A stretch of 10,846 bases of DNA from Pseudomonadota bacterium (GTDB lineage Bacteria; Pseudomonadota; Alphaproteobacteria; Rhizobiales; Hyphomicrobiaceae): positions 1 to 10,846 of the forward strand of contig JAEYYQ010000411.1 in NCBI GenBank assembly GCA_023428365.1. Reading direction: 5' to 3'. The translations under genes were made by a program, and so were the position numbers. Numbering within the stretch: position 1 is the first letter of the stretch; each line of letters opens with the position of its first letter. Below, piece by piece: positions 1 through 6,343 of the stretch. The notes under the pieces were generated by a model. That model did no database searches. It had not been told where the DNA came from and saw only the letters and a list, made by a program, of their open reading frames with translations.

Positions 1-1
1 C

Positions 2-916
2 GACATCATGAGCGTGCAGGAGACCGCGTCGCATCTGATCGACGGGTTCGGCACGCGCGCCCGCGCCTACGTGCAGGTTCAGAACGGCTGCGATCATCGC
101 TGCACGTTCTGCATCATCCCCTATGGCCGGGGACCGTCGCGCTCCGTCGCTGCCGGTGAGGTCGTCGGGCAGATCCGGCGTCTGGTCGAAACCGGCTATC
201 GCGAAGTGGTCCTGACAGGCGTCGATATCACGTCATATGGCCGTGACCTTCCCGGGGAGATGTCCCTTGGCCGTCTCGTGCGCCAGATCCTGCGGCACGT
301 GCCGGAACTGGACCGGCTGCGCGTGTCTTCCATCGACCAGGTGGAGGCCGACAAGCATCTGCTGGATGCCATCGCAGAGGAGGAGCGGTTGATGCCTCAT
401 CTGCATCTGTCGCTGCAGGCCGGTGACGACCTCATCCTCAAGCGCATGAAGCGTCGTCATCTGCGCGCCGATGCGATCCGCTTTTGCGAGACGGCGCGGA
501 AGCTGCGTCCGGATATTGCATTTGGCGCCGATCTGATCGCGGGATTTCCCACCGAAACCGAACACCATTTCGACCAGACGCTGCGCCTCGTCGAGGAATG
601 CGGCCTCGTCTATCTGCACGTGTTTCCATTTTCACCGCGCAAAGGCACGCCTGCCGCACGCATGCCGCAGGTTAATCGTGTCGCCGTGAAGGAGCGTGCC
701 GCCCGGTTGCGTGATCTCGGAACGACCGTCCTCGGACAGTTTCTCGACAAACAGCGCGGTTCGGAAGTCGATGTGCTGATGGAGCGTGACGGACTCGGCC
801 GGACGCCCCAGTTCGCCGAGATCCGTCTGCCAGCCGACGTCCCCTCCGGTGCAATGCTGCGTGCCCGTGTTTCCGGCCGTGACGGTCAACAGCTCGCAGG
901 CGAGGTCATGGCGTGA
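2..916 (+). CDS. mtaB: tRNA (t6A37) methylthiotransferase MtaB, 5'-truncated by window edge
   Basis: This is the C-terminal ~304 residues of a radical-SAM methylthiotransferase that would convert t6A to ms2t6A at tRNA position 37, next to the anticodon. The reading frame is open to the window edge, so the first Met seen (base 8) is internal. The N-terminal MTTase domain, which holds three Cys for the second Fe-S cluster (about 120 residues in this family), lies outside. Counting from that Met, the radical-SAM CX3CX2C motif (CDHRCTFC) is at residues 28-35, followed by LTGVDITSYGRD, which resembles MtaB more than MiaB or RimO. A GFPTET motif and a short C-terminal TRAM-like RNA-binding domain (about residues 240-300) complete the family layout. 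The stop codon overlaps the ftsY start by 4 nt (GTGA), implying translational coupling. The MtaB assignment over RimO or MiaB rests on motif style and on location next to ftsY, a common alphaproteobacterial arrangement. Confidence 0.9.
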   Translation, partial: DIMSVQETASHLIDGFGTRARAYVQVQNGCDHRCTFCIIPYGRGPSRSVAAGEVVGQIRRLVETGYREVVLTGVDITSYGRDLPGEMSLGRLVRQILRHVPELDRLRVSSIDQVEADKHLLDAIAEEERLMPHLHLSLQAGDDLILKRMKRRHLRADAIRFCETARKLRPDIAFGADLIAGFPTETEHHFDQTLRLVEECGLVYLHVFPFSPRKGTPAARMPQVNRVAVKERAARLRDLGTTVLGQFLDKQRGSEVDVLMERDGLGRTPQFAEIRLPADVPSGAMLRARVSGRDGQQLAGEVMA

Positions 917-2121
917 GCACGCAGCCGAAAAAGACGGGCTTCTTCGGTCGACTGTTCGGGCGCGAGCAGGAAGCGCTGCCTGAAGAGGTCACCTCCGCTC
1001 CCGAGCAGGCCGACGTTCAGAACTCGGCAACGCTAGATGTAGACACGCCCGCTGCTGATCCTGCCCCGACCGATACCGATTCAGATCGCACCGATACGGA
1101 GTACATTTCCGACACCGTTGTCGTGCCGGAAACCGTTGACGTCGCTGCACCATCAACTCCGGCCGCCGACGAAGAACCGGCCCAGCCCGCTCCGGCAGCA
1201 GCAGCCAAGGTGGGTTGGTTCCAGCGCCTTAAAACGGGCCTGACCAAGACGTCGAGCAAGCTCTCCGAAGGCATCACGTCCGTTTTCGCCAAGCGCAAGC
1301 TCGACAGCGAAACGCTCGACGATCTCGAAGACCTTCTCATTCAAGCCGATCTCGGCGTTGAAACGGCAAGCCGCATCACCGATGCGCTCTCGAAGGGGCG
1401 CTACGACAAAGGTATCGCGCCGGAAGAAGTGCGCGCGGTTCTCGCCTCCGAGATCGAAAAGGTTCTGGAACCGGTCGCTCAGCCACTGGTCATCGATGAC
1501 GCGGCGAAACCGCACGTCATCCTGATGGTGGGCGTCAACGGCACCGGCAAGACGACGACCATCGGCAAGCTGGCTTCGAAATACATCCGCGCCGGGAAGA
1601 AGGTGACGATCGCTGCCGGCGATACGTTCCGCGCTGCGGCCATCGACCAGCTCAAGGTGTGGGGCGAGCGCTCGGGTGCCACTGTAATTGCGCGCGATGT
1701 CGGCGCCGACTCCGCGGGCCTCGCATTCGACGCCCTGACGGCTGCACGCCGCGATGGCCATGATGTACTACTAATCGACACGGCGGGCCGTCTGCAGAAC
1801 AAGCAAGGGCTGATGGACGAACTCACCAAGGTGGTTCGTGTCCTCCAGAAAATCGATCCATCGACGCCACACAACACGCTTCTCGTTCTGGATGCGACAA
1901 CAGGCCAGAATGCCTTGGATCAGGTTCAGGTGTTTCAAAAGCAGGCGGGCGTGACTGGATTGGTGATGACCAAGCTGGACGGAACCGCGCGAGGGGGGAT
2001 CCTGGTCGCGATCGCGGCAAAGTACGGTCTACCTGTGCACGCCATCGGAATTGGAGAAGGCATCGATGATCTGCAGTCATTCGATGCCCGCGATTTTGCC
2101 AAGGCCATAGCCGTCGAATAA
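913..2121 (+). CDS. ftsY: Signal recognition particle receptor FtsY
   Basis: FtsY is the membrane-associated SRP-family GTPase that receives ribosome-SRP complexes and delivers nascent inner-membrane proteins to SecYEG or YidC. The 402-residue protein has a short amphipathic start (KTGFFGRLFGR, residues 7-17), resembling the E. coli FtsY lipid-binding N-terminus. A low-complexity acidic Pro/Ala/Asp/Thr-rich A domain covers about residues 18-98. A second amphipathic stretch at about 99-120 leads into the N domain. The GTPase domain follows: P-loop GVNGTGKT at 207-214, DTFRAAA at 237-243, DTAGR at 289-293, TKLDG at 353-357 and a C-terminal GIGEGIDDLQSF. All key SRP-GTPase motifs are intact. The GTG start at 913 sits inside the mtaB stop region (4-nt overlap), so ftsY is probably cotranscribed with and translationally coupled to mtaB. 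Three consecutive A-ending codons (GTA CTA CTA, 1765-1773) precede the DTAGR motif, unlike the GC-rich codon use around them. Confidence 0.97.
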   Translation: MSTQPKKTGFFGRLFGREQEALPEEVTSAPEQADVQNSATLDVDTPAADPAPTDTDSDRTDTEYISDTVVVPETVDVAAPSTPAADEEPAQPAPAAAAKVGWFQRLKTGLTKTSSKLSEGITSVFAKRKLDSETLDDLEDLLIQADLGVETASRITDALSKGRYDKGIAPEEVRAVLASEIEKVLEPVAQPLVIDDAAKPHVILMVGVNGTGKTTTIGKLASKYIRAGKKVTIAAGDTFRAAAIDQLKVWGERSGATVIARDVGADSAGLAFDALTAARRDGHDVLLIDTAGRLQNKQGLMDELTKVVRVLQKIDPSTPHNTLLVLDATTGQNALDQVQVFQKQAGVTGLVMTKLDGTARGGILVAIAAKYGLPVHAIGIGEGIDDLQSFDARDFAKAIAVE

Positions 2122-2172
2122 GGCCTCACCAAAAACCAACGAGGCAGCAGCCGGAGGGATAAAAATAAGCCG

Positions 2173-2877
2173 ATGAGTTGGATGAGACGCATCTATCCGT
2201 TCAATGCCGAGCAGACCGTCAACATCATGAGCGAGTTTGGACCGCTCGTGACGATGTTCGTCATGAACGCCATGTACGGCATCAGCGCCGGAACGTGGGG
2301 GCTTATCGTTACGACTGTTTTGGCCATCGTGGTGATGCGCTCGGTTTTGGGACGTCTTCCGATTTTCCCTCTCATCGCCAGCTCGGTCACCATCACGTTC
2401 GGAGCCCTGACCCTCATCACCGGCGACGCGATGTGGGTTCAAATCAAGGTCACGATCTTCAATCTCCTCTTCGCCTTCTTCTTATTCGGCGGATTGTGGA
2501 CGGGCCGGAACTTCTTCCAGTACGTCTTCGAGCAGACATTCCACTACACGAAGCAAGGCTGGGATCGCTTCACGTTCAGCTTCGCATGGTTTTTCGTTGC
2601 AACGGCGATCCTGAACGAGATCGTGCGCCTCAGCTTCAAGGATCACCATATCTATACGGTGCTCGGCCATCAGATGGATGGCGTCAACGTCTGGATATTG
2701 TTCAAGATCGCCATCATCATGCCCGCCAGCGCCATCTACGCTTGGTGGCTCACGCGGCTCATGCAGAAGTACCGCGTTCCGGCCACTGCCGCCGACACAG
2801 TCGACTTGGCCGTGCCCGCGGGAAAGCCCTACGACAAAGTTGCTCGTAAGCGGGCCCCTGTCGATAATAGGGCGTAG
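2173..2877 (+). CDS. YciB/IspZ-family (septation protein A-like) inner-membrane protein, divergent longer paralog
   Basis: This 234-residue polytopic membrane protein belongs to the YciB/IspZ (septation protein A) family, whose members sit in the inner membrane and have been linked to cell envelope integrity and division; no enzymatic activity is established. About five to six hydrophobic segments are visible (roughly residues 22-40, 44-60, 64-84, 93-110, 133-150 and 173-192). Family motifs are EFGP at 21-24, VLGRLP at 58-63, TFGALTLI at 75-82, LFGGLWTGR and AILNEIV at 145-151. It is longer than the usual 180-200 residues because of an extra segment between NEIV and the final helix (about 152-172) and a charged cytoplasmic-looking tail after residue 197. 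The family's NExVW...W..FK signature is altered (NEIVRLSF). It starts 51 nt after ftsY. A GGAGGG at 2153-2158 lies 14 nt before the ATG, a long spacing, so initiation at Met4 (2182) cannot be excluded. It is the first of two tandem paralogs. Confidence 0.85.
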   Translation: MSWMRRIYPFNAEQTVNIMSEFGPLVTMFVMNAMYGISAGTWGLIVTTVLAIVVMRSVLGRLPIFPLIASSVTITFGALTLITGDAMWVQIKVTIFNLLFAFFLFGGLWTGRNFFQYVFEQTFHYTKQGWDRFTFSFAWFFVATAILNEIVRLSFKDHHIYTVLGHQMDGVNVWILFKIAIIMPASAIYAWWLTRLMQKYRVPATAADTVDLAVPAGKPYDKVARKRAPVDNRA

Positions 2878-2934
2878 CAACGCGACGTTTGCCTTGTGAC
2901 GGCACACGTTTTTTCACTCGTCAGGCGATCCACC

Positions 2935-2938
2935 GGAG
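2935..2938 (+). promoter_or_regulatory. Shine-Dalgarno supporting a TTG start
   Basis: GGAG lies 6 nt upstream of the TTG at 2945. No in-frame ATG or GTG lies in a suitable position, and the first internal Met lies well inside the second predicted helix (about residue 49), so this site decides the start of the second YciB-family gene. Confidence 0.6.
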
Positions 2939-2944
2939 TTTCCA

Positions 2945-3541
2945 TTGTCGCAAGATCAGGCCGCATCACAGGGAACCCAGTCGAGCGAGAGCAGTCAGTT
3001 CCTGAAGCTGTTCCTGGAAGTCGCGCCGATCGCGATCTTCTTTCTCGTAAATAGCTATTATGGGATTTTCTGGGGAACCGGGATCTTCATGGTCGCCACC
3101 GTGATTTCCCTGGTCGTATCGCGTGCGGTGCTGGGCCGTATTCCAGTGATGCCGTTCGTGTCCGGCATATTCGTCGTAACCTTCGGCGCGCTTACACTGA
3201 TTTTGCAGGACGCCCTTTTCATCAAACTCAAACCGACAATCGTCAACACGCTGTTCTCGGTTATCTTGTTCGGCGGACTGATGGCCGGGCGCCCGCTGTT
3301 GCAGCATCTGATGGGCGATGTCTTTCAGCTCACGCCCAAAGGGTGGACCGTTCTTACGTTCCGCTGGGCCTGCTTCTTCGCCGTTTTGGCGATTATCAAT
3401 GAAGTTGTCTGGCGCAATTTTTCTGAGAATTTCTGGATCAGCTTTAAGGTCTGGGGCGTCATGCCTCTAACGATGGCCTTCGCCATCGCGCAAATTGGCG
3501 TGCTCAAGCGCCATCAACTCCCCGAGCAGCCATCGGAATAA
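2945..3541 (+). CDS. yciB: YciB/IspZ-family inner-membrane protein (septation protein A), canonical paralog
   Basis: This 198-residue integral membrane protein has the usual YciB/IspZ length and pattern. A short polar Ser/Gln-rich N-terminus (residues 1-18) is followed by hydrophobic segments at about 20-38, 44-62, 69-87, 98-114, 139-153 and 167-185. Motifs match the family closely: LEVAPIAIFF at 24-33, VLGRIP at 63-68, TFGALTLI at 79-86, FIKLKPTIVNTLF at 92-104, and NEVVW...FSENFWISFKVWG at 152-171, which resembles the E. coli YciB C-terminal signature. The role is probably cell envelope or division related, in the inner membrane; the biochemical function of the family is not settled. The start is TTG with a GGAG 6 nt upstream. 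It lies 67 nt after the longer paralog on the same strand and is probably cotranscribed with mtaB-ftsY. The symbol is assigned by resemblance only; ispZ is used for the same family. Confidence 0.88.
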   Translation: MSQDQAASQGTQSSESSQFLKLFLEVAPIAIFFLVNSYYGIFWGTGIFMVATVISLVVSRAVLGRIPVMPFVSGIFVVTFGALTLILQDALFIKLKPTIVNTLFSVILFGGLMAGRPLLQHLMGDVFQLTPKGWTVLTFRWACFFAVLAIINEVVWRNFSENFWISFKVWGVMPLTMAFAIAQIGVLKRHQLPEQPSE

Positions 3542-3646
3542 AAATCGTCCGCCAACGCCTGTTCCACCGAGCCAAACACCTTCTGCAACAGAATTGTTTT
3601 TTGCGGTCCGTGCAACAATCGGTGCTGGACTGCAATAGCTAACTGG

Positions 3647-3667
3647 TGTTCAGTTACAAACTGACCA
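3647..3667. promoter_or_regulatory. Candidate MarR-type operator palindrome
   Basis: TGTTCAGTT and AACTGACCA are separated by ACA. The arms are complementary at 8 of 9 positions, with TCAGTT/AACTGA perfect. A third half-site, AACTG at 3641-3645, forms a second, wider palindrome with CAGTT at 3651-3655. The element lies 79 nt upstream of the MarR-family start and just upstream of a weak -10-like TATGTT (3673-3678). MarR proteins bind palindromes of about this size and often repress themselves, so autoregulation is a reasonable inference. No binding evidence can be read from sequence alone. Confidence 0.45.
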
Positions 3668-3746
3668 TGTGGTATGTTGCCTTTGCGTTGATGGCATCTG
3701 CGAAGGCGCGTCGACATGGCGGGCCGAGAGGGGAACGGCGGAATAA

Positions 3747-4202
3747 ATGACGCGTGAGAAGTTAGCGAACCGGCTCGATCGGTCGACGATGCATCTGCTG
3801 CACCGAGCCAGCCAGTGCGCTAGCGATATTTTTCAAGGCGAGATTCCCGGCGATCTGACGCCCAGGCAGTTTGCCATCCTTCAGACCGTTGCGAACAATG
3901 AAGGTCTCAGTCAGACCGACCTTGTTGAGCGCACGGGGATCGATCGGTCGACGCTGGCCGATGTCATTCGCCGCATGCTGAAGAAGGGGCTGCTGCAACG
4001 GCGCAGAACGCGTGAAGACGCGCGTGCTTATGCCGTGAAACTTACGGAAGAAGGATGGCGCGTGCTGAAGGCCTCCGAGCCCCTCGCGCGACGCGCGGAC
4101 GAAAGAATTCTATCTGTTTTGCCGACTTCGGATCGGGAGCGCTTCGTTAAGGGCCTCACGATGATCGTCCGCTCTCTCGAAGACGACGCCGAACGCGGCT
4201 GA
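3747..4202 (+). CDS. MarR-family winged-helix transcriptional regulator
   Basis: This 151-residue protein is a typical-length MarR-family regulator, expected to act as a cytoplasmic dimer that binds DNA and often responds to small aromatic or phenolic ligands. The order is an N-terminal dimerisation helix (about residues 8-30), then LTPRQFAILQTVA (37-49), the helix-turn-helix LSQTDLVERTGIDRSTLADVIRRMLKKGLL (54-83), a basic wing with RRRTREDARAYAVKLTEEG (84-103), and a C-terminal dimerisation helix. The DR and G residues typical of MarR wings (D-x-R before the beta strand) are largely kept as EDAR. The ATG at 3747 is preceded by a purine-rich GAGAGGGG. The gene is isolated: 205 nt after the YciB pair and 146 nt before the GFA gene. 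A palindrome at 3647-3667 could be its operator. Its regulon cannot be deduced; the neighbouring GFA, amidase and DMT genes are possible but unproven targets. Confidence 0.92.
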   Translation: MTREKLANRLDRSTMHLLHRASQCASDIFQGEIPGDLTPRQFAILQTVANNEGLSQTDLVERTGIDRSTLADVIRRMLKKGLLQRRRTREDARAYAVKLTEEGWRVLKASEPLARRADERILSVLPTSDRERFVKGLTMIVRSLEDDAERG

Positions 4203-4337
4203 TTTCATATTCGCCCAACCGCCGAATCCTCTGACAGCTTTCGCGATATCTGATGCGATAACGGGGCGGCTTGAAGCTTGCCCTGGTCGTTTCCATGGAC
4301 AATGCTCCGCGTACGAGCAGCGCGTTGCCTCGGAAAC

Positions 4338-4341
4338 GGAG
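4338..4341 (+). promoter_or_regulatory. Shine-Dalgarno selecting the ATG at 4349
   Basis: GGAG lies 7 nt upstream of the ATG at 4349. It supports that start for the GFA-domain protein over a TTG at 4271, which would add 26 residues unlike the family. Confidence 0.6.
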
Positions 4342-4348
4342 ATCCTCA

Positions 4349-4756
4349 ATGCCTGACACCGTTCGCGGACAATGCTTATGCGGATCCGTCCGGTTTCGTG
4401 TTGCACGATCCGAATTAGCGAACATCGTGATTTGCCACTGTGGGATGTGCCGGAGATGGCACGGACATGTCGGGGCCTATGCCGATGCTCCGCGCACCGC
4501 TGTGACACTGGAGGCGAGCGTCGATCTGGCCTGGTTCCAGTCATCGAGCTTTGCACGGCGTGGATTTTGCCGCACGTGCGGATCAAGCCTGTTCTGGGAT
4601 GCCCCGGAACGCGCTACGATTTCAATCGCAGCCGGCGCACTCGATGCACCGACAGGCCTCACGACGGTCCTGCAAATCTTCGCCGGCCATTGCGGTGACT
4701 ACTATCCGATCGACACCACAATTCCGGTACGGAGCGAGCCGGCGCCATCAGCCTGA
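4349..4756 (+). CDS. GFA-domain zinc-binding protein (Mss4-like fold; glutathione-dependent formaldehyde-activating family)
   Basis: This 135-residue protein carries the GFA/DUF636 zinc-binding domain along nearly its whole length. Metal-ligand cysteines are CLC at residues 9-11, CHCGMC at 29-34 and CRTC at 74-77, with GS(S)LFW after the last pair as in the family. The founding member, Gfa of Paracoccus, was described as aiding S-hydroxymethylglutathione formation from formaldehyde and glutathione. Most family members have no demonstrated activity, so a role in formaldehyde handling should not be assumed even in a possible methylotroph. The ATG at 4349 was chosen because GGAG lies 7 nt upstream and the domain starts directly after it. 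The last 9 nt overlap the 3' end of the oppositely oriented amidase gene. Confidence 0.88.
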   Translation: MPDTVRGQCLCGSVRFRVARSELANIVICHCGMCRRWHGHVGAYADAPRTAVTLEASVDLAWFQSSSFARRGFCRTCGSSLFWDAPERATISIAAGALDAPTGLTTVLQIFAGHCGDYYPIDTTIPVRSEPAPSA

Positions 4757-6190
4757 CGAAGCTGATAGCTTGCTGACATCGGGCACCGGCCGCGCCGTCG
4801 CCGGATCATCGGCGAGCGCCTGCTCCAAGGCATGCGCGATGGACAGCACCAGAGCGTCGGAGCCATGTGGTCCCGCAATTTGAATGCCGAATGGCATTCC
4901 GAGATGATCGACGCCACACGGGATCACGGCAACCACGGGGACTGCCGTGCTCAACGCGTAGGTGATCGACAGCCAACGCATATAGGTCGCCATCTTCTCA
5001 CCGTTGATCTCGTTGACGGTCAGCTCGGAATGCGGGAATGGCGAGACCGAGGCGGCCGGACAGATCAGCACGTCGACGGCGTCAAAGAAATCTAGATAAC
5101 TGTGATAAAGCTTCGTGTGCGCCGTATACGCCCTCGCGATCTCGGTCGCCGTCAGCTTCAAACCGCGTTCGGTATTGTCGATGACATTCGGGCCGAGGAG
5201 GTCGCGATGCTTCTCCAGACGCTCGCGATGCGCTCCGACAAAATAGACCCCGCGCAGCGTCTCGAATACGTCATGCACCGGACCCAGGTTCGGGTCGCGG
5301 TCCTGCGCCTCAGCGAACAGATGACGGAAGGAGTTCACCCGCTCGCTGAAGATGCGCCGGATCTCATTGTCGATCGGAGAGCATCCCAGATCGGTCGATA
5401 TCGCGACGCGGAGGCTGCCGAGATCGATTTGCGGCAGAGTCTCAGGGATTTGCAGCGCATCATCGCTTGAAAACAGATCGCGCTTGTCCAGATCGATCTG
5501 GGCCTTCAACAGCAGATGCGTGTCCGCAATCGTGCGCCCCATGGGACCATTGACGGTGAAGGGTGTAATGGCCATCGAGCGCTCAGGCGCGGGAACGATA
5601 CCGGGTGAGGGGCGGAAACCGCACACGCCGCAGAATGCAGCCGGCGTGCGCAGACTGCCGCCGTAGTCAGAGCCGGTGGCCAGCGGCAGCATACCCGTTG
5701 CCAATGCGACGGCTGATCCGCCTGAGGATCCACCGCAGGTCTTGGCTGGATCGAACGGGTTACCCGTCGCGCCATAGACGCGGTTCTTGGTGTTCGAGCC
5801 GGCGCCGAACTCGGGGGTGTTGGTCTTGGCCAGAATGACACCGCCTTGATCTCTCACGCTGGCAACCGAAGCATCGTCCTGCTGCGGAATATGATCCTTA
5901 TAGATCAGAGATCCCCAGGTCGTCCGCAGTCCACGAGTTGCCTGCAAATCTTTGACGCCAATAGGTAATCCGTGCAGCACGCCGAGTTCGTCACCGCGCA
6001 TGACCGCGTTTTCTGCCGCCTTCGCGGCTTCCTTTGCCGCAGGCACATCCATGGCCACGATGGCGTTGAGGGCCGGGTTCGCCGCCTCGATCCGATCCAG
6101 GCAGCTATCGAGCAGTTCGACAGGCGAAAGCTTACGCGCGCCGATCAGACGACGGGCTTCGACTGCCGAGAGATCGCAGGCGTTGGCCAT
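4748..6190 (-). CDS. Amidase-signature family hydrolase
   Basis: This 480-residue cytoplasmic enzyme of the amidase-signature family hydrolyses a carboxamide bond; the substrate is not evident. The complete Ser-cisSer-Lys triad is present: Lys80 in IGVKD, Ser155 in CGGSSGGS, and nucleophile Ser179 in GSDYGGSLRTPAAFCG. The 24-residue spacing between the two serines matches well-studied members such as FAAH. No signal peptide is seen. The ATG at 6190 was chosen because MANACDLSAVEARRLI starts the normal family N-terminus and a GAGG lies 10 nt upstream (6201-6204). An in-frame upstream start at 6265 would add 25 unrelated residues. The protein resembles GatA in fold but has no gatB or gatC nearby, so it is more likely a catabolic or scavenging amidase than a glutamyl-tRNA amidotransferase subunit. 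It converges on and overlaps the GFA gene by 9 nt and diverges from the DMT transporter across a 153-nt shared upstream region. Confidence 0.93.
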   Translation of the reverse strand: MANACDLSAVEARRLIGARKLSPVELLDSCLDRIEAANPALNAIVAMDVPAAKEAAKAAENAVMRGDELGVLHGLPIGVKDLQATRGLRTTWGSLIYKDHIPQQDDASVASVRDQGGVILAKTNTPEFGAGSNTKNRVYGATGNPFDPAKTCGGSSGGSAVALATGMLPLATGSDYGGSLRTPAAFCGVCGFRPSPGIVPAPERSMAITPFTVNGPMGRTIADTHLLLKAQIDLDKRDLFSSDDALQIPETLPQIDLGSLRVAISTDLGCSPIDNEIRRIFSERVNSFRHLFAEAQDRDPNLGPVHDVFETLRGVYFVGAHRERLEKHRDLLGPNVIDNTERGLKLTATEIARAYTAHTKLYHSYLDFFDAVDVLICPAASVSPFPHSELTVNEINGEKMATYMRWLSITYALSTAVPVVAVIPCGVDHLGMPFGIQIAGPHGSDALVLSIAHALEQALADDPATARPVPDVSKLSASSG

Positions 6191-6343
6191 TTCGCAGGAA
6201 CCTCTTTTCGTTGGTTGATCGGGGCCCAAGTTGGACGATCGAGCAGGCGCCGTCCAGCCGCTCACTCACCAGCGCATGACTGACATGTTGATGCGAAACG
6301 TTTGCTGCCTTGCCAGCACCATTGACTCGGCTCAAAGGACAGC

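Noticed and set aside
1153..1761. Minus-strand open frame (202 codons) antisense to ftsY
   Set aside because: It lies wholly within an intact ftsY and its translation is low-complexity and Arg-rich, typical of an antisense shadow.
2178..2849. Alternative plus-strand frame (223 codons) inside the first YciB-like gene
   Set aside because: Its translation is His/Arg-rich with no membrane segments or family match, while the chosen frame carries clear YciB/IspZ motifs.
3587..3602. Possible terminator after the YciB pair (AACA-GAAT-TGTT followed by a T run)
   Set aside because: The stem is only 4 A/T-rich base pairs, too weak to call a rho-independent terminator.
4243..4260. Two GCGATA direct repeats 12 nt apart upstream of the GFA gene
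   Set aside because: Six-base repeats in a GC-rich gap are common by chance and no regulator family is suggested by them.
4271..4348. N-terminal extension of the GFA protein from a TTG at 4271
   Set aside because: The added 26 residues do not fit the family and a good ribosome site lies directly before the ATG at 4349.
4748..6190. Amidase as GatA of the Asp/Glu-tRNA amidotransferase
   Set aside because: No gatB or gatC lies nearby, and the triad motif alone is common to the whole amidase-signature family.
6191..6265. N-terminal extension of the amidase from an upstream start at 6265
   Set aside because: The added 25 residues are unlike amidases and the ATG at 6190 has its own GAGG upstream.
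6296..6303. AAACGTTT palindrome in the amidase/DMT intergenic region
   Set aside because: The symmetry is limited to 8 bases and flanks do not extend it, so chance is likely.
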